Assembly: GCF_030818075.1 (NCBI RefSeq)
Contig: NZ_JAUSZZ010000001.1
Span: forward strand, 806,001-870,000
DNA length: 64,000 nucleotides
Source: Microbacterium proteolyticum
GTDB lineage: Bacteria > Actinomycetota > Actinomycetes > Actinomycetales > Microbacteriaceae
Direction of reading: 5' to 3'
Part shown: in pieces, positions 53,108-60,978 of the stretch
How the letters are laid out: each line of letters begins with the position of its first letter
Position numbering within the stretch: position 1 is the first letter of the stretch
Program-made: the position numbers and the translations under genes
The notes under the pieces: model-generated
Seen by the model: only the letters and a program-made list of their open reading frames with translations
Databases searched by the model: none
Told to the model about the DNA's origin: nothing

Positions 53108-54500
53108 TCTCGTCGCCCGCCCCGTGCGGCTGCGGCATCCGCCGCCCTTCCCGTCGACCTTCCAGCACCTGCAGATCGCGATGCCGGCGGCGGCGGGCGT
53201 TGATGCGCACGCGGTCGTGGTCGACCTCGCCGACGGGGTCGACGAGCGCCTCGTCGACGAGGCCGTACGCCGGCACTGGTGGTCGGCCGATCACGGTCAG
53301 CTGACGACGCGGCGGGCGACGGCGCGACAGCTCGCCGACGAGGGAGCGCCGGTTCTCCGACCGAGCGCCCTCGGGTGGGTCGACCCGGCCGAGCGCGCGC
53401 TCCCCGGTTTTCCGCTCGCCCCCGACGACGACGACAGCGAGCGTCTCTGGGTGCGCGCGCGTCGCGACGACGCCTGCGGCTCGGCGGAGGGATGGATGCC
53501 GTACACCCTCGCCGTCGCCCGCTCCGGCGACGCGCGTCCCGACGAACCGCTCGTGCACCCTCCGCTCCTCGGAGGCTTCGGCGCGGGAGTCGATCCTGGT
53601 GCGGCCCTCGACGCGGCGTGGAGAGCCGTCGTCGTGGAAGACGCGCTCTGGTGCTGGTGGACGGGTTCGGTGCCCGCGGCGTCCGTCGACGCGGCGCCGG
53701 AGGTGCGTCGCCTGTGGGCGGATGCCGACCTCGAGCTGACGCTGCGTCTTGTCGATGTCGGCACGCTCGGCCCCGTCACGGTGGCCGCGGTCGACGACAC
53801 GACCGTGCAGACCGTCGGGGGCGGGTGGGGTCGCGACGGCACGGCGCAGCGCACGGCGATCGCGCGCGCCCTGTGGCAGCTCGTCATCGCGCGCGAACTC
53901 GACGATCCGGCCACCTCGCTCTCCGGTCCCGGTGTCCTCGCCCACCGCCCCGACCGCCGGTACCTGCCGCGGTCCCCGTCGGAGCGTCGGCGCCTTCTCG
54001 ACCCGCTCGCGCACGTGCAGCTGGCGCTGGATCCACGCTCACGCGGCGACCTGCGGCGCCTCCTCGGCACCGGGGACGGGATGCCGCCCGCGCCGCGCGC
54101 CGGGGACGGGATGCCGCCTGAGCCGCCCGACGGCGCCGCGACGCCGCCCACCGGGGACGGGATGCCGCCAGCGCCGCGCGACGGGGCCCGGATGCCGCCC
54201 GTGCCGCCCGAAGGTGCCCCGACACCGCCCACCGGGGACGGGATGCCGCCCGCGCCGCGCGACGGGGTCCGGCCCGCGCCGGTCGGCGACGCCGAGGTCC
54301 GGCCCGGAGCCGCCGTCGAGACCTGGTCGGTCGCTCTCGCCCCCGACGGGCGGGTCGTGCGGGTGCTGTCCCCGGCGGCGATCCCGCTTCCTCTGGGCGC
54401 TTTCCGGCTCGATCCGGCGCTCGTCGCCCGAGCTTCGCGGCGCACGCACCGGCTGCCGACCCCGCGTGCGTTCGAACAGGCTCCCTTCCCCGGTTGGTGA
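53100..54500 (+). CDS. Degenerate YcaO-like protein with Pro-rich repeat tail
   Basis: A 466-residue protein overlapping the YcaO gene by 8 bases. The block HPPLLGGFGAGVDPGAALDAAWRAVVVEDALWCWWTGS aligns in pattern with the second ATP-binding block of YcaO (about residues 160-197), but ERD is reduced to VED and the first block is not evident. It is probably inactive as an ATPase and may be a partner subunit. Residues about 320-400 are tandem repeats of GDGMPPAPRDG-like units, encoded by repeated GGGGACGGGATGCCGCC DNA (54069-54270). The final 60 residues return to folded-looking sequence. Alternative reading: a cluster-specific protein that only resembles YcaO by chance. Confidence 0.6.
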   Translation: MPDLVARPVRLRHPPPFPSTFQHLQIAMPAAAGVDAHAVVVDLADGVDERLVDEAVRRHWWSADHGQLTTRRATARQLADEGAPVLRPSALGWVDPAERALPGFPLAPDDDDSERLWVRARRDDACGSAEGWMPYTLAVARSGDARPDEPLVHPPLLGGFGAGVDPGAALDAAWRAVVVEDALWCWWTGSVPAASVDAAPEVRRLWADADLELTLRLVDVGTLGPVTVAAVDDTTVQTVGGGWGRDGTAQRTAIARALWQLVIARELDDPATSLSGPGVLAHRPDRRYLPRSPSERRRLLDPLAHVQLALDPRSRGDLRRLLGTGDGMPPAPRAGDGMPPEPPDGAATPPTGDGMPPAPRDGARMPPVPPEGAPTPPTGDGMPPAPRDGVRPAPVGDAEVRPGAAVETWSVALAPDGRVVRVLSPAAIPLPLGAFRLDPALVARASRRTHRLPTPRAFEQAPFPGW

Positions 54501-54647
54501 GCGGGGCAGGACCGGCGCCCCGGGCACGACCGGCGGATCGATACGACGAGCGATGCCGTTTCGACCTCGCCACCGGGGTGATTGATGGTTCATTCATCGT
54601 GCTCAGCGGTCCATTCACGCCATAATCACGGAAGGAGGTTCGACTCA

Positions 54648-55007
54648 ATGATGATCAGAACGATGGCGGCGGTGCTGGTGGCATCCGCTCTCTCGGCTCC
54701 CCTGGCAGTGCAGGGCGGGCCGACGGTCGACGCGAACGGTGACGCGATGATCGTCTCGGTCGACATCCCCGCGCGCACCGGCGCTCCGACGCCCCCGTCC
54801 ACGGCAACACCGGCCCCGCCCGCGACCCCGGTGCCGACGGCGACCGAGAACCCCGCACCCGCCGCCCCGGGATCGGATGCCGATGACCTCCGCCCGGGCG
54901 CTCTCCCGGCCACGGGCGGAGAGATCGCGCTGTGGGGCGCGGCAGCGGGACTCGTGGCACTGACCGCCGGTCTCGTGATCCGCGCCGGGCGTCGCCGACG
55001 CGTCTGA
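54648..55007 (+). CDS. LPxTG-anchored small surface protein
   Basis: A 119-residue protein from ATG 54648 (54651 also possible) behind GGAAGGAGG. A signal peptide (about 1-22) is followed by a short beta segment (PTVDANGDAMIVSVDIPA) and a Pro/Thr-rich stalk. The sorting signal is LPATGG, then a hydrophobic helix and RAGRRRRV. Sortase should attach it to the cell wall. It lies 147 bases after the YcaO-like gene with its own leader (CATAAT at 54621-54626 could be a -10 box). It may therefore be separately transcribed, and its link to the RiPP genes is only positional. Confidence 0.8.
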   Translation: MMIRTMAAVLVASALSAPLAVQGGPTVDANGDAMIVSVDIPARTGAPTPPSTATPAPPATPVPTATENPAPAAPGSDADDLRPGALPATGGEIALWGAAAGLVALTAGLVIRAGRRRRV

Positions 55008-55013
55008 CCGGGC

Positions 55014-55265
55014 GACCCACCGGTCCGTACGCCCCTCGACCCGAGAGGTGTCTGCGGCGTCGACGCGCTGGGCGGGTGACCCACCGGTCCGTACGCCCCT
55101 CGACCCGAGAGGTGTCTGCGGCGTCGACGCGCTGGGCGGGTGACCCGCCGGTCCACGCGCCCCTCGACCCGCGACATGTCTGCGTGGCCGACGCGTCTGA
55201 CCGGGTGACCCACCGGTCCACGCGCCCGTCAACCCGAGACGAGTCTGCGTTGCCGACGCGTCTCG
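55014..55265. repeat. 64-bp tandem repeat, four copies
   Basis: Units start with GACCCACCGGTCC (third copy GACCCGCCGGTCC) at 55014, 55078, 55142 and 55207, giving periods of 64, 64 and 65. The first two copies are almost identical; the last two diverge together (CCACGCGCCC, CGACGCGTCTGACCGGG). The repeat begins right at the stop of the LPxTG gene, whose last codons share the CCGACGCGTCTGACCGGG segment. No gene is evident between 55008 and 55370. Confidence 0.9.
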
Positions 55266-55370
55266 CCCGCCCCCGCGCCGACGGTCCCTCGGCGTCGAGC
55301 TTCCCCGGGGGCCGCACAGGTGCCGAGGAATAGACTGGACGGCATCCACTCCGCTTCTCCGGGACCCTCC

Positions 55371-56003
55371 GTGACCACTTCCTCCTCGCCGCGAGCCTTC
55401 GACGTTCGCCACCTGCAGCTCGCGCGTGCCGCTTTCGCCGCCCTCGCGGCGATCATGGTCACCTTCTCCTCCGACCACTCCGCCCCGCTCGGGCTCGGCG
55501 TGTTCAGCGGTTTCGCGCTCGCCACGGGGCTCGTGTTCGCGCTCGCGGCCTGGCTGGTCTTCCCCCGCGACGAGCGCATGATCCCGGTCCTGCTGGCATC
55601 CGTCTCGATCATCGCCGGTCTGGTCACGAGCGTCGGCAGCTGGCGCACGACGGGCGTCTTCTTCGGCGTCGTCATCGCCTGGGCCATCGTGTCGGGACTC
55701 ATCGAGCTGCTGGGCGCTCTGCGCGACCGCAAGGCGGGCCGCACCGCCGGTGTGCGCGACGGTGTGCTCGTCGGCATCCTGGGTCTCGTGCTGGCCGTCG
55801 TGCTGCTGCTGACGCCGATGCAGTACGCGCTCGACTACGACATCACCGGTGCCGGTTCGTTCACGCTGACCGGCATCACCATCGCCGTGGGACTCTTCGG
55901 CGGATACGCGGCTGTCATCGCCGTGTTCCTCGCCATCGCGGGCTTCTCGCCCCGCCGCCCCGAGCCCGTTCCGGCCGTATCCCCCGAGGAGGCCGCGTCA
56001 TGA
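55371..56003 (+). CDS. Multi-pass membrane protein (DUF308/HdeD-like), function unknown
   Basis: A 210-residue protein from GTG 55371. About six hydrophobic segments are present, for example IMVTFSSDHSAPLGLGVFSG followed by FALATGLVFALAAWLVF, and VFFGVVIAWAIVSGLIELLG. The pattern of paired helices resembles HdeD/DUF308 proteins. In related genomes such genes are sometimes mislabelled acyl-CoA synthetase; no adenylation motif is visible. It overlaps the next gene by 4 bases (ATGA), so the two are one transcription unit. Confidence 0.65.
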   Translation: MTTSSSPRAFDVRHLQLARAAFAALAAIMVTFSSDHSAPLGLGVFSGFALATGLVFALAAWLVFPRDERMIPVLLASVSIIAGLVTSVGSWRTTGVFFGVVIAWAIVSGLIELLGALRDRKAGRTAGVRDGVLVGILGLVLAVVLLLTPMQYALDYDITGAGSFTLTGITIAVGLFGGYAAVIAVFLAIAGFSPRRPEPVPAVSPEEAAS

Positions 56004-56401
56004 CCGACAAGCCCACCACGCGTAAAGACCTGATGAAGCCCGTCCAGCTTCTCGGGCTTGCCTTCGTCGCCGCCCTGTTCGCCGGGTTCGTCACGCTGAT
56101 GTCGATGGGCTTCTTCCAGACGCGCCCCGCGGACCAGCTGCAGAACGCCCTCGTCGTGGCACTCGTCGCCGCGGGCGCGACCTTCATCGTCGTCCTGGTG
56201 AGCGTGGCCCTCATGCTGCTCGTGATCGACCCTTCCACGGTCACAAAGACGGTCGATCGTCCGCTGCTGCTTCCCACGGACGCCTCGGATGCCGCGACCC
56301 CCGGCGCGACGACCCCGGGCGCCGCCCCCGCGACGGAGCGCTCCGTCGACGCCGAGCCTTCCGCCGACCCCGGCGACGGCCCGTCGTCGCCGAAGGCCTG
56401 A
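56000..56401 (+). CDS. Small two-helix membrane protein, function unknown
   Basis: A 133-residue protein overlapping the preceding gene. Helices lie at about residues 14-38 (VQLLGLAFVAALFAGFVTLM) and 51-77 (LVVALVAAGATFIVVLVSVA). The cytoplasmic or external tail is Ala/Thr/Pro/Asp-rich and unstructured. It is probably a partner of the upstream membrane protein. No enzyme motif is seen. Confidence 0.6.
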   Translation: MTDKPTTRKDLMKPVQLLGLAFVAALFAGFVTLMSMGFFQTRPADQLQNALVVALVAAGATFIVVLVSVALMLLVIDPSTVTKTVDRPLLLPTDASDAATPGATTPGAAPATERSVDAEPSADPGDGPSSPKA

Positions 56402-56537
56402 CGGCATCCCTCTCGCTCCCGAACGGGGCCGGAGCCCGAATAGCCTCCCGACCGGGTGATCAGGGCTCGATCGGCATCTTTCCCGCGAACCGCTGGGCGA
56501 TGCCCGTGCGTGCCCGTGCCCGTGCTCGTGCTTCGCG

Positions 56538-56620
56538 TCGTGGGGGGAGGGCGTGGGGTGAGCGGAGGGTGTGTTCGGCGCGACCTGTCCTCCTTTCGCC
56601 CCTGGTCCTCCGCTCGTCAC
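56538..56620. repeat. Dispersed inverted repeat, family B, copy 4
   Basis: GGGCGTGGGGTGAGCGGAGG is mirrored by GGTCCTCCGCTCGTCAC, with GTCCTCCTTTCGCCCC between, matching the layout of the copies near 28.75 and 28.96 kb. It lies between two converging genes. The rest of 56402-56708 shows no gene. Confidence 0.7.
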
Positions 56621-56708
56621 TGGAAGCGTGCACGCGCTCGCGCCTCGGCCGGTTCCACGCCCGGGAGCTCACACCGCTCGCGGGCCGCTCACACCGGCCG
56701 CGGGCTGG

Positions 56709-57749
56709 TCAGGGCCGCCGCGGGTCGATCATCGTCATCCCCGCCGGTGACGCGGTGTCCATGGTGGGCAGCAGGTCGGCCGCCTGGCCGAGGCCGACCA
56801 CCCGTTCGATCAGCTCCTGCGGACGCAGCGCGCCGCTCTCGATGAGCGACAGCATCTCGGGGTAATCCGCCGCGGCCATGCCGTGGCTGCCGAGGAGGTC
56901 GAGCTCCCAGGCGATCACCCGCGCCATGGGCATGGCGGTCATCCCGTCGGTGGTGGGCAGCAGGCCGACCTGCACGTGGCGACCCCGACGCCGGAGGCTC
57001 AGGATGCCATCCCGCGCTGTCTGCGCGCTGCCCACCGCATCGATCGAGACGTGGCTTCCGCCGCCGGTGATCTCGTGGACAGCGGCGGGGATGTCGGAGC
57101 CGTCGGCGACGAGCGTGCGTTCGGCGCCGAGCCGACGGGCGATGTCGAGCGCCGCGGGCGTGCGATCGACGGAGATGACCCGGGCACCGAGGGCGGCCCC
57201 GATCATGACGGCGCTCAAGCCCACGCCCCCGGCTCCCACGACCGTGATCCACTCGCCGGCCTGCACGCGGGCGCGGGCCGTGAGTGCCCGGTACGCGGTG
57301 GCGAAGCGGCATCCGAGGGCCGCCGCCGCCTCGAAGGAGACGCTGTCGGGGATGCGGACGACATTGGTGTCGGCGGCGCGCAGCACCACCCGCTCGGCGA
57401 AGGAGCCCCACTGCGTGAAGCCGGGCTGCTGCTGGTCGGGGCACACCTGCGCGTTGCCGCTCAGGCACCACTCGCAGGCGCCGCACCCCATGACGAAGGG
57501 GACGGTGACGCGGTCGCCCACCGTCCAGCGCTTCACGGCGGCGCCCACCTCGATGATCACGCCCGCGAGCTCGTGGCCCGGCACGTGGGGGAGGGCGACG
57601 TCGTCGTGGCCGACCCACGCGTGCCAGTCGCTCTTGCACAGGCCCGTGGCGTACACCTCGACGACGACGCCGTCGGCCGGAGCGCGGGGCGCCTCGACGT
57701 CACGCACCTCGAGTGGCTCGGCCAGGGCGTCCATGATCATCGCGCGCAT
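56709..57749 (-). CDS. Zinc-dependent medium-chain alcohol dehydrogenase
   Basis: A 346-residue enzyme. ATG 57749 has GGGAGA at good spacing; ATG 57758 is too close to it. Catalytic zinc ligands are in GLCKSDWHAW and LPHVPGHELAG. The structural zinc lobe CGACEWCLSGNAQVC is complete. The Rossmann motif is VVGAGGVGLSAV. It oxidises an alcohol with NAD(P) in the cytoplasm; substrate range is unclear. It stands alone. Confidence 0.92.
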   Translation of the reverse strand: MRAMIMDALAEPLEVRDVEAPRAPADGVVVEVYATGLCKSDWHAWVGHDDVALPHVPGHELAGVIIEVGAAVKRWTVGDRVTVPFVMGCGACEWCLSGNAQVCPDQQQPGFTQWGSFAERVVLRAADTNVVRIPDSVSFEAAAALGCRFATAYRALTARARVQAGEWITVVGAGGVGLSAVMIGAALGARVISVDRTPAALDIARRLGAERTLVADGSDIPAAVHEITGGGSHVSIDAVGSAQTARDGILSLRRRGRHVQVGLLPTTDGMTAMPMARVIAWELDLLGSHGMAAADYPEMLSLIESGALRPQELIERVVGLGQAADLLPTMDTASPAGMTMIDPRRP

Positions 57750-57879
57750 GGCATCCATTCTCCCGCGAGCGTGGTGAGCGTTCAGAGCACGCCGCGGCTC
57801 GCGCGATACCTCGGCCCCCGCGCGCACCCTGACCCGGCCGCGCGATCAGCGATCGCGGGCCGGGCGGAGGGAGGTCGGG

Positions 57880-60729
57880 TCAGCGGCAGGTGGCCGCCGG
57901 GACGGGCACAGTCTGCACGCCGCGGGCATCGCCGGCCGTCGCGGTGACCGTCACCGAGGCGGCTTCGATGGCGGATGCTCGCGTCGCCTGCGCGACGGAT
58001 GCCGACGATCCGGGCTTCATCGCGGTCAGAGTGCGCTGGCCCCAGGGTGAGGAGACCTCGGCGGTGACCGGCTTCGTGTCGTCGTTGCGCACCGTGGTGA
58101 CGACGGTCACGCGTCCGCCGATGCAGCGCGTTGTCACCGTGGCGGTGGTCTTCGGCGCCACCGCGACCTCGACCTCGGGCACCACGATCTCGGGGATCTT
58201 CAGGTACGACCCCGGGGTTGCGAAGGTGAGCCGCAGCCCGGTGGCGCGGACCGGCTCGAAGCTCAGCACGGTCTTGGTGTTGTTGACGACCGAGGGTGCC
58301 GTGCCGGTCGGCGTGACCGGCGTCCACGCGCCCTCCGGCGTGCGGTACTCGGCGGTCACGCCGGTGACGTTGCCCTCGATGTTGGTGAACTCGACGCTGC
58401 CGATGCCGTGGGTCTTCTGCGTGGTGAGGGTGAAGGTCGAGCTGTCCTTCAGGGCGGTGTCGCTCCACGTCGACCACGAGGTGCCGCGGCGGCCGTCGCA
58501 GGCGAGGCCGGGCGCCATGGTCTCGTAGCGGGTCTGCCAGAACGAGGCGGTCACCGACGCGTCGGAGGCACGGCACACGTTCAGCGTCCCCTGGCCCCAG
58601 ATCGACACCTCGGCGATGGACTGCCAGGTGTTCGTCTGCGTGGTCATGCGCAGGCGCAGGGCGCTCATCGGCGCGAGGGAGCGGGTGTCGAGCGTCACCA
58701 CGGGGGCCGGCTTCGCGGCATCCTGAACGACGTCGGCGGCCACGGTGGACGGCACCCAGGCGCCGTTCGCATCGCGGTACTGCACCTCGATGCGCGAGGG
58801 CCAGGTGGCGGTGGGGCCGTCCTTGTAGGTGTCGACGACGACCGAGTCGATCGTGCGAGCGGTCTCCCACTCGAACGTCAGCCAGCTGTCGCGGGGGTAG
58901 CCGCTGCCCGACCAGTCGTCCCAGCCCTTCGCCGTGCTGCCGTCGATGACCGTGCGGGCGAGGTCGTTCCGGTGGGATGCCGAGACCCCGGCCTCGGGCG
59001 CGATCTGCACGATCCCGGGCTCGGCGACGTCGACCGTGCGGGTGAACGTGCGCCCGGCGGTGAAGTCGGCGTCGGCGGCGAGGGTGCCGGTGAGCGTGCG
59101 GGTGCCCAGACGCGTGGTGTCCAGCGACGACCAGGTCACCGCCACGTCGGTGCGGCGACCGTCGACGTCGACCGCGACCGACGTCGGGAGGCTGGTGGTG
59201 GATCCGCGGCGGACGCTGTCGGGCAGGCGGTCGTCGACGACCTTCCACGTGCCGTGGCCGAAGCCCTTGTCATCCCAGTACGAGGCATCCCACCCCGTGC
59301 CGTAGCGCGCGGGGTCTTCCGCCGCCGGGTTGTGCATCTCCAAGCGGCCGTTCTCCCCGACGGTGAGGGGAAGCCAGACGTAGGTGGAGTCGGCCCTGCC
59401 CTCATTCCAGCGGTCGCCCATGTAGACGAACTTGCCGGGCTCGAGCTCGAAGACGTTGGTGGTCTGCGAGCCGAACGTCGTGCGACGGGTGTCGCCCACC
59501 GAGAGCAGGCCGTCGCCGCCGTCGGGGATGCTGCTGTAGTACGTGTTCTCGTGCACGTCGCCGGCCTCGATGCCCCGGATCCACGTTCCCATGAGGTTCT
59601 GCGTCGTGTAGTGCGTCTGCGGGTTCGGCGCCCACCCGGTCGCCCCCGAGGTCACCACGCTGTACGTGCCGTCGCGCTCGAAGATCGCGGGGGCCTCGAG
59701 GTGTCCGCACTCCTTGACGATCTGGAAGTCCTCGCCCCGCACCGGCGCTTCGGGGGTGCCGTCGGCGAAGATGTACGGGTAGCGCCCGTCCTCGGAGTAC
59801 TGCTTCACCCCGAGCGTGTCCCGGTCGGTGGTGTGGGTGACGTTCGTGTAGGTGTCATCCAGCTCGGCGACGTAAAGGGTGTAGTTCTCCTCCGACGAGT
59901 ACGAGATGTACGCCGTGCCGTCGTCATCCTGGAAGACGGTCATGTCCCGCGCCTGACCGGGCACCGCGTATTGCGTGCAGGCCTGGTAGTTCGCGCGGTT
60001 GGGCATGCGGAAGGCGCCCGTCATCCGGAAGGGCCCCGCGGGGGAGTCCGCCACGGCCACCGCCGCCATGGAGCGCGCGTAGGTGCTGCCGCCGGGCTCG
60101 GTCCGGCCGTCGGCGTGCCACCACATGACCCACTTGCCGGTCTTTTCGTTGTGCAGCACCTTGGGCCGCTCGAAGATCGCCGTGTCGTCGGAGTTCTGCG
60201 TCGAATTCAGGTGGTAGGCGAGCGCGTCGATCTTCTCGGTGCGCGGCTGGCCGTTCTCGTCGACGGTGTCGTACAGCTCCTCGAAGTACGGCGTGAGCAG
60301 GTCGTCACGGGTCGAGATGCTCCGCAGCGCCGTGCCGAGGTTGGTCCAGTTCACGGCATCCGTCGACCGGTACACGCCGACGCCGGGGCTGTTCCAGTAC
60401 CCGTTCGTGCGGTCCTCGCCGTACCAGTAGTAGACGGTCTGCCCGTTCTCCTCGGTCGTGACGACCTGTCCGCCGTGCGCCTGGATGTGACGCCCGTCGG
60501 TGTCGTACCACTTGGGCTGGAAGTAGTTCGCGGAACCGGCGCCGGGGTCGGCGAGGGGCTGGAAGTTCGTGTACGTGATCGGCGGGTCGGTGCGCGGCAC
60601 CCCGTCGTTCGGGTCGGTGGCGACTCCCGTGGCGGCGGTCGCGGTCAGGGGGGATCCCAGGGCTCCGGCGAGCAGAGCAGCCGTTGCGGCGGCCAGCAGG
60701 CGGGGCATGAGCGGGCGTCGAGGCGTCAT
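57880..60729 (-). CDS. Secreted GH43-like glycosidase with BIG_4 and F5/8-type modules
   Basis: A 949-residue protein with an N-terminal signal peptide (cleavage near ATA/AT, about residue 33; start 60729 or 60708). The catalytic five-bladed propeller (about 45-500) has HIQAHGGQVVTTEENGQTVY and YWYGED, as in GH43 exo-galactanase-like members. FERPKVLHNEKTGKWVMWWH and GHLEAPAIFERDGTY carry likely acid residues. A BIG_4 Ig-like domain (about 505-575; VVDDRLPDSVRRGSTTSLP) and two F5/8 type C modules (about 585-845) follow, then a C-terminal beta domain. It probably trims arabinogalactan side-chains or related plant glycans outside the cell. Confidence 0.85.
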   Translation of the reverse strand: MTPRRPLMPRLLAAATAALLAGALGSPLTATAATGVATDPNDGVPRTDPPITYTNFQPLADPGAGSANYFQPKWYDTDGRHIQAHGGQVVTTEENGQTVYYWYGEDRTNGYWNSPGVGVYRSTDAVNWTNLGTALRSISTRDDLLTPYFEELYDTVDENGQPRTEKIDALAYHLNSTQNSDDTAIFERPKVLHNEKTGKWVMWWHADGRTEPGGSTYARSMAAVAVADSPAGPFRMTGAFRMPNRANYQACTQYAVPGQARDMTVFQDDDGTAYISYSSEENYTLYVAELDDTYTNVTHTTDRDTLGVKQYSEDGRYPYIFADGTPEAPVRGEDFQIVKECGHLEAPAIFERDGTYSVVTSGATGWAPNPQTHYTTQNLMGTWIRGIEAGDVHENTYYSSIPDGGDGLLSVGDTRRTTFGSQTTNVFELEPGKFVYMGDRWNEGRADSTYVWLPLTVGENGRLEMHNPAAEDPARYGTGWDASYWDDKGFGHGTWKVVDDRLPDSVRRGSTTSLPTSVAVDVDGRRTDVAVTWSSLDTTRLGTRTLTGTLAADADFTAGRTFTRTVDVAEPGIVQIAPEAGVSASHRNDLARTVIDGSTAKGWDDWSGSGYPRDSWLTFEWETARTIDSVVVDTYKDGPTATWPSRIEVQYRDANGAWVPSTVAADVVQDAAKPAPVVTLDTRSLAPMSALRLRMTTQTNTWQSIAEVSIWGQGTLNVCRASDASVTASFWQTRYETMAPGLACDGRRGTSWSTWSDTALKDSSTFTLTTQKTHGIGSVEFTNIEGNVTGVTAEYRTPEGAWTPVTPTGTAPSVVNNTKTVLSFEPVRATGLRLTFATPGSYLKIPEIVVPEVEVAVAPKTTATVTTRCIGGRVTVVTTVRNDDTKPVTAEVSSPWGQRTLTAMKPGSSASVAQATRASAIEAASVTVTATAGDARGVQTVPVPAATCR

Positions 60730-60866
60730 CGCGTCTGTTCCGATCCGCGCCGCGGCACTGCGGCGCTGAGCGACCCGGGGGTCGGGGGGATGTTGACGTC
60801 AACACACTACGGGGCAGGTCGTCGCGGCGTCCAGGAGTTTCTGCTCGAACCGCGCGACGAACAGGC

Positions 60867-60928
60867 GTTGAGTGTCCACGACACGCCGCTGTCACACGGG
60901 TCCCAGCGGCGTGTCTTGGACACTCAAC
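60867..60928. repeat. Long hairpin, family D (GTTGAGTGTCCA)
   Basis: Two 25-base arms (60867-60891 and 60904-60928) pair with one mismatch around a 12-base loop TCACACGGGTCC. The arms begin GTTGAGTGTCCACGACACGC and end GTCTTGGACACTCAAC. It lies between purB and the GH43 gene, upstream of the latter and downstream of purB, so it may terminate the purB transcript. Only one copy is in the window. Confidence 0.9.
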
Positions 60929-60978
60929 GGGGGTGCGAGGCACGGAAGCGCAGGGTGACGCGCGCGCCACCCCACGCC

